64,000 nucleotides of DNA, taken from the NCBI RefSeq assembly GCF_002964765.1, contig NZ_PQCF01000032.1, positions 1 through 64,000 of the forward strand, in the 5' to 3' direction. A program made the position numbers and the translations under genes. The notes beneath the pieces were generated by a model. That model did not search any database. It saw only the letters and a program-made list of their open reading frames with translations, and was not told where the DNA came from. Numbering within the stretch: the stretch's first letter is position 1; every line of letters begins with the position of its first letter. The stretch comes from Pseudoalteromonas sp. T1lg88 (GTDB lineage Bacteria > Pseudomonadota > Gammaproteobacteria > Enterobacterales > Alteromonadaceae). Shown piece after piece: positions 25,112-35,347 of this stretch.

Positions 25112-26260
25112 TTAGATGGCCGTGAGGCTGTGCTCCAGCATGGCCTTAATCTGGGCCACAATTTTTGCCTCCACTTCAGGTTCAAACTGGGCGATACGCG
25201 GGGTGTGAATATGCCCGGTGGGAATGTCGGAATTGAGCTCGTTGCGCAGGCGAATACTGCGATAGGAGATCTCGTTCGATAAATAGCCGCCACCGCCGCC
25301 GTTAACCGCAATCGCGTTTTTAAGCTCATCCAGGGTCTTCGGCTCAAAGGTTTTTTCCAGTGTGGTGACCTTGTGGTTGTCGATAACCTTGTACGGGCCC
25401 TTGGCCTGCTGCATTTGCGCTACCGGCAGGCTGAATTGCACAAACTCATCGCCAGGTAAGGGGCGGCCATTGAGGCTGGATATTTTCGGTGCCGTTTGCG
25501 TGCCGCCATAGACGATATTGGCGTTATCCGGCGCGGTGACACTGCGACGTTTGCCGGGAAAGCGCTCAAGGTCGAAGTCTTTACGACCCATGCTCACGGT
25601 GACCACCATATCCACATTATTCAGGGCGTAGTAGGGAGCGAGGATCTCTTCAATCAGACCCTGGTCAAAGTCTTCATAGCGTACCGGGATCATCACTGTG
25701 TTGATTTCTGCTTGCACGCCCTTAAAGCTTATCACCTGGCCATCGAGTAACAGCGCGGTCACGCCGGAGGGGTTACTCTGGTTGATGTTTTTATCGAGCA
25801 AGAAGGGATCAAAGCCGGTCAGGAGAATTTTTTTCTCTGTGCCCTTAGTGTATTCAAGGTCATCACGGCCACGGCTGCCGTGCTCTAACAGAGCCAGCAG
25901 GGTGGCTTGCTCAGCATCGCTCATCGCAAATGCGGGCTTAACCGAGCGCATTACTTTGCTGGAGTGCAGGCGTGCCCAATAGAGCTCGCGATCATCATAA
26001 CTTGCGCTGCTGGTAAGGCGTTGCTTGGCGCTTTGCCATAGTTCGCTGGCGTGCGCTTGCACCCGCTCTTTTGCTTCGGCATAGCTTTTGGCGCCTTGCC
26101 ACTGCTGTTCAAATTGACTGATATCAGCGCTAAAGGCGCTTAATACCTGAGGCATGGCGCTGGTGGCTTTTTCAATGCGCAGCTCTTCAACGGTAAGGTT
26201 GGCCGCAAATGCTGGTAAGGTGGATAAAACAAGGCCAGAAGCCAGAAGTGCTTTGATCAT
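25112..26260 (-). CDS. Exported pyroglutamyl-peptidase-like (C15) protein lacking cysteine
   Basis: 382 residues from the ATG at 26260, which has AGGACC upstream and begins a clear signal peptide (IKALLASGLVLSTLPAFAA). An earlier ATG at 26281 has no such support. Residues about 145-375 follow the pyroglutamyl peptidase I fold: KILLTGFDPFLLDKNINQSN at the start and GGGGGYLSNEISYRSI...TGHIHTP near the end. In the family the position after YL is the catalytic Cys; here it is Ser (codon 25277-25279), and the whole protein has no Cys. The His in GHIHTP is kept. So it is either inactive, a serine variant, or a binding protein. Confidence 0.75.
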   Translation of the reverse strand: MIKALLASGLVLSTLPAFAANLTVEELRIEKATSAMPQVLSAFSADISQFEQQWQGAKSYAEAKERVQAHASELWQSAKQRLTSSASYDDRELYWARLHSSKVMRSVKPAFAMSDAEQATLLALLEHGSRGRDDLEYTKGTEKKILLTGFDPFLLDKNINQSNPSGVTALLLDGQVISFKGVQAEINTVMIPVRYEDFDQGLIEEILAPYYALNNVDMVVTVSMGRKDFDLERFPGKRRSVTAPDNANIVYGGTQTAPKISSLNGRPLPGDEFVQFSLPVAQMQQAKGPYKVIDNHKVTTLEKTFEPKTLDELKNAIAVNGGGGGYLSNEISYRSIRLRNELNSDIPTGHIHTPRIAQFEPEVEAKIVAQIKAMLEHSLTAI

Positions 26261-26426
26261 AGTGGTCCTATACAGTGTCAATGCCTAGTTGGATGCTTGC
26301 GTTACTATCCTATGTCTCATTGCCCAGCGCAAATAAATCAGCCGGTTGTTTTGGTGCGCTGATGATTGAGCATTGCTGCGGTATTACCTACAATAGCGGC
26401 ACATTTATAAATTAAGAAAAATCATC

Positions 26427-26681
26427 ATGACAGACACAAATGCAAAACCGGCCATTCCAGACATGCTTTCTATCAACCCGCGTAGCAAGTTCTACAACGA
26501 AGAAATTCTACAGCATGAGATTGGCGTGCGTTTTAACGGCAAAGAGCGTTTCGACGTAGAAGAATACTGCATCAGCGAAGGTTGGATTAAGGTAGCCTCA
26601 CCTAAGGCGCTTGACCGTCGCGGCCAGCCACTACTGCTGAAAAGCAAAGGCACGGTAGAAGTTTTCTATCGCGAATCTTAA
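26427..26681 (+). CDS. DUF3297 family protein
   Basis: 84 residues, a small conserved cytoplasmic protein (SINPRSKFYNEEILQHEIGV, VRFNGKERFDVEEYCISEGW, and the end KGTVEVFYRES). The whole protein is the domain. Function is not known. It is monocistronic with a terminator 20 bases after its stop. Confidence 0.88.
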   Translation: MTDTNAKPAIPDMLSINPRSKFYNEEILQHEIGVRFNGKERFDVEEYCISEGWIKVASPKALDRRGQPLLLKSKGTVEVFYRES

Positions 26682-26700
26682 GGGTTCATTTTGATTTTAA

Positions 26701-26731
26701 AAAAGCAGGCTGCAATTGGCCTGCTTTTTTG
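26701..26731 (+). terminator. Rho-independent terminator
   Basis: AAAAAGCAGG-CTGCAATTGG-CCTGCTTTTTT follows the DUF3297 gene. Confidence 0.85.
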
Positions 26732-26876
26732 TGAGTGCAGTTTGGGTAAACGCGTGACCCCTGAGCAATTATTGAAATGTCGGGCATACTTTGACGTTGG
26801 GCGGGGATGCGTTTTATTTATCGGTTCGTCCAGAGGTGCTACTCTACACCTATCGGAGTTTAAGTGAGTAATAAGC

Positions 26877-27125
26877 ATGATCAATGACAACGACATTATT
26901 GAAACCCTGGAAGAGCTTGAAGCGTTTTTACGTTTAGTTGAAAGTGGTGCTCTGGGGCTGGAAAACGCCACGGGAATTGCCTTGGCGACCAATAATGCCG
27001 ATGGCCGTCCCTTTGTAGCCGTGCTGGACAACAATCACCAGCTTCTGTATGGACGTTGGGTGAGCGCCTATGTGTATGAAAATGGCAAAGAAATGATCCA
27101 AAACGCACCACAAAGAAGACACTAA
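26877..27125 (+). CDS. Small hypothetical protein
   Basis: 82 residues, no family recognised. It is helical at the start (DIIETLEELEAFLRLVESGA) and then has a beta-rich part (GIALATNNADGRPFVAVLDN). The ribosome site is weak (AAGTGAG). It is flanked by terminators on both sides, which fits a single small gene. Confidence 0.5.
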   Translation: MINDNDIIETLEELEAFLRLVESGALGLENATGIALATNNADGRPFVAVLDNNHQLLYGRWVSAYVYENGKEMIQNAPQRRH

Positions 27126-27191
27126 GTGTGTTCTGCTCGGCGACCGACAATATGTGTTCGGCCACGGGCGCACAAGCAAGCGATACAAAAT

Positions 27192-27227
27192 AAGCCGGTG
27201 TGATTAAAACTTCACACCGGCTTTTTA
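27192..27227 (+). terminator. Rho-independent terminator
   Basis: AAGCCGGTGTGA...TTCACACCGGCTTTTTA, a strong stem followed by T residues. Confidence 0.85.
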
Positions 27228-27333
27228 TTGGTGGTGAATTTGCTAACGCTTTCGCTAGTTGCTTTATCTACAAAGCATTTACTTTACGCAAAAAGTAGCT
27301 TAGTCTTTTTAGGTTATTCAATTTGAGAGTGTT

Positions 27334-27723
27334 ATGTTTAGACTGGTTTCACAGGTATTAGTTATTGCAGCCGTGCTGATTGCTCTGCTTGGGCAGGCAT
27401 TCGCGTATTCTGCGATGACATGTGAAACGGCTATGGACGCTCATCAATCACATGCAGCCATGAAGATGGTGACCGATAATACCCAGATGCAGCATCATCA
27501 AGGCATGGAACATGGCGATACAACCATGAATTCAGCTATGATGGACGACTGCTGTGAGGTGCAGTGTGTTTGCCCGACAAACGCCTGTACATCGGTAACC
27601 CTTGTCAATTCTTCAACCGCTATGGCCGACGTAATTGCCGTCAGTGAAGCCGTCATTAGCGCCACCTCTGCGCAGCCAAGCGCAATTCAAACGTCCCTTT
27701 TTCGCCCCCCCATTTTTGCCTAA
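27334..27723 (+). CDS. Exported Met/His-rich protein, likely copper-binding
   Basis: 129 residues with a signal peptide (VLVIAAVLIALLGQAFAYSA). The mature part is rich in His and Met (HQSHAAMKMVTDNTQMQHHQ, GMEHGDTTMNSAMM) and has a Cys cluster (DDCCEVQCVCPTNAC). Such sequences commonly bind Cu(I)/Ag(I). It is the first gene of the efflux operon, 101 bases before the DUF411 gene. Metal binding is inferred from composition and context; no named family is recognised. Confidence 0.75.
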   Translation: MFRLVSQVLVIAAVLIALLGQAFAYSAMTCETAMDAHQSHAAMKMVTDNTQMQHHQGMEHGDTTMNSAMMDDCCEVQCVCPTNACTSVTLVNSSTAMADVIAVSEAVISATSAQPSAIQTSLFRPPIFA

Positions 27724-27824
27724 CACAGGGTTAATGCGTCAAAAATCTGCTCAAAGATGATGAGCACTTTTGTGATAATGCACGTGTAAACGTGTTGAAA
27801 AGCCAGCATTTGCTGGGGGCTAAA

Positions 27825-28310
27825 ATGATTAAAAAGTTTTTAAAAGTAGCAGTGTTAGTACTGCTTTTACCGAGTGTTGTTCATGCCAATGAACGAAGCA
27901 ATGGCAATGATGTTTTAGAGCTGTTGGTGTACAAAACACCGACCTGCGGTTGCTGTAAAAAATGGATCTCCCACATCGAGAGTGAGGGGATCATTACCTA
28001 TGCCAAAGACTATCTGGATATCAGCCCGGTCAAAACCAAGCTTGGCATCGCCGCCAATTATCGCTCCTGCCATAGTGCCATTTCACGCGATGGTTTTGCT
28101 TTTGAGGGCCATGTGCCGGCCAAGTTTATCCGGCAATTTCTAAAAGAAGAGCACGCCGATGCCATCGGCCTGTCGGTTCCCGCCATGCCCCTAGGGTCAC
28201 CCGGCATGGAAGTGGGTGACAGGTTTACGCCCTATCAGGTGCTTATCCTCTACAAAGATGGCAGCAGCAAAGTCTACGCCCATGTGAAGACCTATGAGGA
28301 GCAGTTCTAA
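27825..28310 (+). CDS. DUF411 metal-binding protein
   Basis: 161 residues from ATG 27825, with GGGGGC upstream. A TTG start 11 codons earlier is rejected because it precedes the ribosome site. A signal peptide (KKFLKVAVLVLLLPSVVHA) is followed by the DUF411 domain: VYKTPTCGCCKKWISHIES with its CxCC site, then NYRSCHSA and GHVPAKFIRQFL. DUF411 proteins are often found next to copper-resistance genes and probably bind Cu in the periplasm. The stop overlaps the start of the next gene (TAATG). Confidence 0.9.
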   Translation: MIKKFLKVAVLVLLLPSVVHANERSNGNDVLELLVYKTPTCGCCKKWISHIESEGIITYAKDYLDISPVKTKLGIAANYRSCHSAISRDGFAFEGHVPAKFIRQFLKEEHADAIGLSVPAMPLGSPGMEVGDRFTPYQVLILYKDGSSKVYAHVKTYEEQF

Positions 28311-29707
28311 TGACTAGCTATCCTGTTAGCCTTGCTACCTGGCTGTTAGCTATCGCCGTGGCCGCGAGTTCGCAGGCGGCGACGGCGCAGCAAGCGCTCA
28401 CCCTTGAACAAGCGGTCATGATGGCGCAACAAAATGACCCTTGGTTGCATGGCAATCGCCTAAAACAGCAAGCCATTGAAAACAAGAGCATTGCCTCGGG
28501 TGCTTTGCCCGACCCTCAGGTTTCCCTCGGTTTAATGAACCTGCCGGTAGATACCTGGGAGTTTGAGCAAGAGGGGATGACGCAAGTGAAAGTCGGCGTG
28601 ACGCAAATGTTCCCTCGCGGTGATAGCTTGCAGTTAAAACAAAGCCAGCTTGAGCTCGAGTCGACCCAGTACCCGCTGTTACGCGCGAACCGTAAAGCGC
28701 AGCTTCAAAGCAAGGTATCAGAGCTGTGGTTAGACGCTTACCTGGCGCAGCGCACAATAGAGCTTATCAAGGGCGACAGAGCGCTGTTTGAGCAAATTGC
28801 CGAGGTGGCGATGATTAGCTACTCCAATGTGATTGGTAAGACGCGCCAGCAGGATGTTATTCGCGCCGAACTGGAAATTGTGCAACTCGAAGACAGGTTG
28901 ACGGTAGAAAAGCAAAAACTCGATACCCTGTTGGCGCAGCTCAACGAATGGCTTCATATCTACCATGAAGATGAGTTTGCAATCACATTCGATGACAACC
29001 CAAGCACCTTCGCTTTTGAGGTATCAAACCAGTTGCCTACACTGCAGCTGTTAAATGCCGAACTGTTTAAGGCATCCGATTATTCCCGCCAGCGCCTTGC
29101 CGGCGAGTTGGCTTATCATCCCGCCCTCATGGCCATAGATGTGAAACAGCAGGTGTCAGAAAAAGGCGTGCAGCTGGCCGAGCAGAGCTATAAGCCTCAA
29201 TGGGGCGTCAACGCCGGCTACGGCTACCGGGGCGATATGCCTTCCGGCGATAGTCGCGCCGACTTTTTCTCTGTGGGCGTTACCTTTGACCTGCCGATTT
29301 TCACCGAGAATAACCAGGATAAACAAGTGGCCGCCTCAATCGCCGAGTCTGAGTCGGTAAAAACAGAGAAGTTACTGCTGCTCAAGCAAATGATCAGCGC
29401 CGTGGAAAAAGAGCTCAAGCAGTTAAAGCGCTTGTCCGACAGAAAGGCGCTCTACGGCGAGCTGTTACTTAAACAAACACAAGAACAGGCAGATGCATCG
29501 CTCAATGCGTACACCAATGATGATGGTGATTTTGCCGAGGTCGTTCGGGCCCGTATCGCCGTGTTAAATGCCCGTATTTCGGCACTTAATATTGACGTTA
29601 ACCTGCTTAAAACCGTTGCCCGAATCAATTACTTTATGGCTCGCTACCAACCACAACAGCAAACCAACAGCGAGTCCATACATACACACCGAATTGGAGA
29701 AGAATAA
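28310..29707 (+). CDS. cusC: CusC/CzcC-type outer membrane efflux channel
   Basis: 465 residues of the TolC outer-membrane factor family. A signal peptide ends near SQAATAQQ. Two OEP repeats follow: LTLEQAVMMAQQNDPWLHGN, the GALPDPQVSLGLMNLPVDTW motif common in metal-efflux channels, and AELEIVQLEDRLTVEKQKLD. It forms the exit duct of the RND complex with the next two genes. The stop overlaps the CusB start by one base (TAATG). The name rests on the copper context; a Czc-type substrate is less likely. Confidence 0.88.
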   Translation: MTSYPVSLATWLLAIAVAASSQAATAQQALTLEQAVMMAQQNDPWLHGNRLKQQAIENKSIASGALPDPQVSLGLMNLPVDTWEFEQEGMTQVKVGVTQMFPRGDSLQLKQSQLELESTQYPLLRANRKAQLQSKVSELWLDAYLAQRTIELIKGDRALFEQIAEVAMISYSNVIGKTRQQDVIRAELEIVQLEDRLTVEKQKLDTLLAQLNEWLHIYHEDEFAITFDDNPSTFAFEVSNQLPTLQLLNAELFKASDYSRQRLAGELAYHPALMAIDVKQQVSEKGVQLAEQSYKPQWGVNAGYGYRGDMPSGDSRADFFSVGVTFDLPIFTENNQDKQVAASIAESESVKTEKLLLLKQMISAVEKELKQLKRLSDRKALYGELLLKQTQEQADASLNAYTNDDGDFAEVVRARIAVLNARISALNIDVNLLKTVARINYFMARYQPQQQTNSESIHTHRIGEE

Positions 29708-31438
29708 TGTCGTCTAACAACAAAACGATTATCGCCGTGATCATTGGTGCCTTGATCGGAGTCGGGGGCATGAGTTTGTTTCACAGCCAAGAGTCTGACA
29801 CTAGCGGAACAGTCGCCGACTCAGGGGAAAAGAAGCCGCTTTATTGGGTGGCGCCCATGGACTCCAATTATCGTCGTGATCAGCCTGGTAAATCACCCAT
29901 GGGGATGGACCTGGTGCCCGTTTACGAGGAAGAAGAGTCGGGCAGTGATATTGGCCCAGGCGCGGTAAAAATCTCTCCGAACGTGATCCATAATTTGGGC
30001 GTGCGCACCGCGCCGGTGCAAGTGAAAACAATGCAAACCAATATCTCCACCGTGGGCTATGTCCAATATGATGAAGACGAACTGATCCATATTCACCCCC
30101 GTGTTGATGGCTGGATAGAAAAGCTCTACGTCAAAGCCGCCGGTAACCCGGTGGATAAGGGGCAGGCGTTATACACCCTTTACTCGCCGCAACTGGTCAA
30201 TGCCCAGGAAGAGTTTCTGATCGCCTTAAAGCATAGCAGTGGCTCTTTGGCCGTTGCAGCCAGAGAGCGTTTAAAGGCGTTGCACATGTCTTCGGAGTTT
30301 ATTGATGAGCTGGAGCGTACCGGCAAGGTGCGCCAAACCGTTACTTTTTATTCGCCACAACAAGGGGTTGTGGATGGCTTGCAAGTGCGTGAAGGGTTTT
30401 ATGTGCAGCCCGGTACCACGCTGATGAGTATTGCTAAGCTGGATTCAGGTGTGGGTTGAGGCGGAGGTGTTCGAGCGCGATGCCGATGTCATTAAAAAAG
30501 GCCTGCCGGTGTCGATGACACTGGATTATTTACCCAGTAAAGAATGGCACGGTGTGGTTGATTATGTTTATCCCACCCTTAACAGCCAAACGCGTACCCT
30601 GCGGGTGCGATTGAAATTTGATAATCCAGGCTATTTGCTTAAGCCGAATATGTTCGCGCAGGTGTCGCTGCAGGCAGAGCAAACCGGCAATACCATGGTG
30701 GTGCCAAAAGAATCGGTGATCAGAACCGGACAGCAAGATCGTGTCGTTCTGGATTTTGGTGACGGCCAGTTTAAATCGGTCGCGGTAACCCTAGGTCGAG
30801 TGGGCGAGAACGAAGTAGAGATACTAACGGGTCTTGAAGAGGGCGATGTGGTGGTGACCTCGGCTCAGTTCTTAATTGACTCGGAATCAAGCAAGAGCTC
30901 CGACTTCAAACGCATGTATCACGACGAAGTGCCTACATCGGTATGGATGGAAGGGGAAGTGAACAGTGTCATGGCGGGTCATCGCATGGTGAACATCACC
31001 CACGGACCGGCAAAAGAATGGGACTGGCCAGAGATGACCATGGACTTTACCGTGGCAGACTCGGTGGATATTGACGCCTTAAAATCGGGTCAGACGTTGC
31101 ATTTTGAAGTGACCAAAACCGATGACGGCGGTTATGAGCTAACCGGTATTCACATCATGACCGAGCCCGAGGTGTCCAGTGCCACCGTGATGGGGGTGAT
31201 AAACCTTGTTGATGCGCAAAACCGCATCATGAACATCAGCCGCGGACCAATTGAAAAGTGGGGCCGCCCGGCGGCGACCATGGACTTTATGCTTGCCGAG
31301 GATGTCGATATTTCTGCTTTTAACGTCGGCGATGAAGTGATGTTTACCTTTGAAATCAGAGACGACTTTGTCATCACCGAAATCTCTCTCGCTGATAATA
31401 CGCAACAGCAAGATGCTGTTGATCACTCAGCGCATTAA
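29707..31438 (+). pseudogene. cusB: CusB-type adaptor with two CusF-like domains, one-base frameshift
   Basis: Encodes a periplasmic membrane-fusion protein in two overlapping frames (29707-30459 and from about 30443 to 31438). Removing one G of the GG at 30448-30449 restores ...AKLDSVWVEAEVFE..., as in intact homologues. Domains: signal anchor; heavy-metal-binding motif YWVAPMDSNYRRDQPGKSPM (about 50-80); barrel-sandwich and hairpin; then two CusF-like domains at the C-terminus. The first keeps the Cu(I)/Ag(I) ligands (ITHGP, WPEMTM); the second has lost several (ISRGP, RPAATM). As written the protein would be truncated at residue 250. A sequencing error is possible. Confidence 0.85.
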
Positions 31439-31454
31439 GTAGAGGGAAGTAGTT

Positions 31455-34400
31455 ATGATTGAATCAATAATTCGCTGGTCGGTAGGCAATCGTTTCTTTG
31501 TCTTGCTGATCACCCTGATCATAGCCTTTGGCGGCTTGTACTCGCTGAAGAACACCCCGGTTGATGCCATTCCGGATCTATCCGATGTGCAGGTGATCAT
31601 TAAAACCAGCTACCCGGGGCAGGCGCCTCAGGTGGTACAGGATCAGGTCACCTTTCCGCTGACCACGGCCATGTTGTCGGTGCCCGGTGCACAAACGGTG
31701 CGCGGTTTTTCTTTTTTCGGTGACTCCTATGTTTACATCATCTTTGATGATGACACCGATTTGTATTGGGCACGCTCGCGGGTGCTGGAGTACCTAAGCC
31801 AGGTGGCCTCTAGCCTGCCGGAGACGGCCAAACCGCAATTGGGCCCGGATGCCACCGGTGTGGGTTGGGTGTATATCTATGCCCTGGAGGATAAAACCGG
31901 TAACCATGATTTAAGTCAGTTGCGCAGTATTCAGGATTGGTTCTTGAAGTATGAGCTGCAAACCGTGCCCGGCGTTTCCGAAGTGGCGGCCGTGGGCGGT
32001 ATGGTGAAGCAGTACCAGGTGCAGGTCGACCCGGATAAGCTGCGCGCCTACAACGTACCGCTGGCGCAAATTCAGGTGGCCTTGCAGCGCGGTAACAAAG
32101 AGACGGGAGCATCCGTGGTCGAGCTGGCCGAAGCCGAGTATATGGTGACCGCCACCGGCTATATTAAGTCGGTCAGTGACATTGAAAAAATCCCCCTGGG
32201 TATAAATGAACAAGGTACGCCGCTGCGTATAGGTGATCTGGCCAATGTCAGCCTGGGGCCGCAAATGCGCCGCGGTATCGCGGAATTAAACGGCGAAGGC
32301 GAAGTGGTTGGCGGCGTAGTGGTGATGCGCTTTGGTGAAAACGCCCAACAAACCATAGATGGGGTCAAAGAAAAGCTCGAATCCTTGAAGTCGTCGCTGC
32401 CGGAAGGGGTTGAGATTGTCACCGTGTATGACCGTTCCAAACTGATCGAAAGCGCGGTTGATAACCTTTGGAGCAAGCTCGCAGAAGAACTGGCCATTGT
32501 GGCACTGGTCTGTGTGGCCTTCCTGTTCCATTTACGCTCCTCCATCGTGGCGGTGGTTACCTTGCCGCTGGGCATTTTGGTGTCCTTTATCATCATGTAT
32601 ATGCAGGGGATCAATGCCAATATTATGTCCCTGGGCGGTATCGCCATTGCCATTGGTGCCATGACCGATGGTGCTATCGTGATGATAGAAAACATGCACA
32701 AACACATGGAAAAAACGCCCCTGACCAACGAAAACCGCTGGGAAATCGTGGCCAAGGCCCCTCCGAAGTGGGGCCGGCGCTGTTCTTTAGCTTGCTGATC
32801 ATCACAGTGTCTTTCCTGCCGGTGTTTATTCTTGAAGCGCAGGAAGGGCGTATGTTTGCGCCGCTGGCGTATACCAAAACCTATGCCATGGCGGCGTCTG
32901 CCGGTTTGGCCATTACCCTGGTGCCGGTATTGATGGGTTACTTTATCCGCGGCAAAGTAGTCTCGGAAAAGAAAAACCCGCTCAACCGTTTGTTGATTGC
33001 CATCTATAAGCCTGTGTTGGCACAGGTGATGAAGTTCCCGAAACTCACCTTGGTGCTGGCCCTTGCCTTGACCCTGGTAGGATTCTACCCGGTAGACAAA
33101 ATTGGCAGTGAGTTCATCCCGCCGTTGGATGAAGGGGATTTAATGTACATGCCAACTACCTACCCGGGTATTTCCATTGGTAAGGCCCGTGAGTTGTTGC
33201 AGCAAACCGACAGGCTGATCCGCACCGTGCCGGAGGTGGAGACTGTGTTCGGTAAAGTAGGGCGAGCGGAAACGGCGACGGATCCGGCGCCGCTGACCAT
33301 GATAGAAACCTTTATTCAGCTTAAACCGCGCGATCAGTGGCGCGAAGGCGTGACCACCGAAAGCCTGAAAGCGGAATTTGATAAATTGGTGAAATTCCCC
33401 GGCCTAACCAACGCCTGGGTGATGCCGATTAAAACCCGTATCGATATGCTGGCAACCGGCATTAAAACCCCGGTGGGGATTAAGGTCGCGGGACCGAGAT
33501 TGGATGTCATTCAAGACATAGGTCAGCAAATTGAGCAGCTCTTGCCTCAGGTGCAAGGCACCGCCTCGGTTTACTCCGAGCGCGTCGCCGGCGGCCGTTA
33601 TATCAAGGTGGATATCTCACGGGAAAAAGCGAGCCGCTTCGGGTTAAACATTGAAGATGTGCAGCAGGTGGTTTCGACCGCCATCGGCGGCATGAATGTG
33701 ACGCAAACCATCGAAGGCCAGGAGCGCTATCCGGTCAACCTGCGTTATCCCCAGGATTACCGCGACTCGCCGGAGCAGCTTGCTCGCCTGCCCGTGGTGA
33801 CACCAAACGGACAACGGATTGCCCTTGGCGATGTTGCCGATATTCGTATCGAGATTGGTCCGCCGGGTATCAAGAGTGAGAATGCCCGTATTAATGGCTG
33901 GACCTTTATCGATATCGCCGATGTGGATGTGGGCACCTATGTTGAAAATGCCAAGGCACATTTGGTTGCCAACCTGGATTTACCGGCGGGTTACTCGATC
34001 AACTGGGCCGGACAATACGAGTACATGGAGCGAGCGAAAGATAAGCTGACCTATGTCTTGCCACTCACCCTGGCCATTATTGTGGTGCTGCTTTACTTAA
34101 ACTTCAGATCCCTTGTTGAGGTCGGCATCATTATCATCACCCTGCCCATGGCGATGATCGGCGGCCTATGGTTGATGTACCTTGAGGGCTTTAACTTCTC
34201 CGTGGCCGTGGGTGTTGGCTTTATTGCCCTGGCCGGGGTCGCGGTTGAAATTGGCGTGATTATGCTGGTGTATTTAAACCAGTCCTATAAGGAGGCGAGG
34301 GAACGCTGTAAAGAGCAGCGCATCGCCTTTGATAGAGCACAGCTGACAGCGGCCATTATGGAAGGGGCGGGCATGCGTATTCGCCCGGTAATGATGACGG

Positions 34401-35347
34401 TTGCCACCATTATCATCGGCCTAATGCCCATCTTATATGGTTCGGGAACCGGCTCCGAGGTGATGAGCCGTATTGCCGCGCCCATGGTGGGCGGCATGCT
34501 CAGTGCGGTGTTGCTGACCCTGCTGGTCTTACCTGCGGTCTACTTCATTTGGCGCGCTCGCGCCATTGAGGCAGACAAAACACCGCCCTTTAGCCTGCTA
34601 AAAAGCAGCCGAAAATACCACAAGTGGCTGATGCTGTTTTTAGGCTCGCAGTTTGTGATCTGGTCGGTCACCGGGGCCTATATGGTGTTTTTTGACATAG
34701 ATTATGTGCACGGCGACACCCTGGTTCACAACCATCAGACCAAGGTGGCGGTGCAGCAGGTCAACTATCCCATGAGCTCGTTAAGGGCTCAGTACACGGG
34801 CTTGGAGAAGCTCTCGTTGGGGATGCACCTGGATAAACCGGTTTATCGCTTTGTGCAGGACGATGTTCACTATCTGGTTGATGCCAACACCGGCGTCTTG
34901 CTCTCGCCTTTGGGCAAAGACGAAGCCGTGAGGGTAGCCAAGTCCGAGTACACCGGCAGCGGTGACGTTGAAAGTGTTGAATACATAGACGACAACCCGC
35001 CCTTTGAGTTGAGTCGACGGGTGCACAATGCACTGCCAGCATGGCGCGTGAATTTTGACAACCTGGGCAGCCCGGCGCTGTACATTTCCGCCCGCAGTGG
35101 TGAGGTGCTGGCCAAGCGACATGAATGGTGGCGCTTGTTCGACTGGATGTTTAGATTCCACGTAATGGACTACGAAGACAGTGAAATAGACAATCAATTG
35201 CTGTTTTGGGTGACCCTGTTTAGCATCTTGGCCGCCCTAGCCGGCATGGTGCTGGTGTACTTTAGGGTGTTCAAAAAGAACGAAGAAGAGCATGCCTTAA
35301 CGCAAGACCTCCAACAAAAAAATCAACTACAACGAGGTGATGTCTAA
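31455..35347 (+). pseudogene. cusA: CusA-type RND pump fused to a PepSY-TM tail, one-base frameshift
   Basis: The frame beginning at 31455 ends early at 32798; the rest continues in another frame to 35347. One missing C in the CCCC run at 32758-32761 explains it and restores ...[17 protein letters not shown].... Repaired, it is about 1297 residues, against about 1040 for CusA. The pump part has [33 protein letters not shown] and GSEFIPPLDEGDLMYMP. After the last pump helix (LVLPAVYFIWRARAIEADK) the chain runs straight into a PepSY-TM-like module: YHKWLMLFLGSQFVIWSVTG, AWRVNFDNLGSPALYISARS, FRFHVMDYEDSEID and a final membrane helix. No start codon separates them. Confidence 0.85.

Noticed and set aside
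30431..31438. Separate gene for the second half of the CusB adaptor
   Set aside because: It begins in the middle of the barrel domain and is in register with the first part after a one-base correction.
32468..35347. Independent gene for the second part of the RND pump
   Set aside because: Its first 95 codons are an out-of-frame reading of the pump; the true homology starts at the frameshift near 32758.
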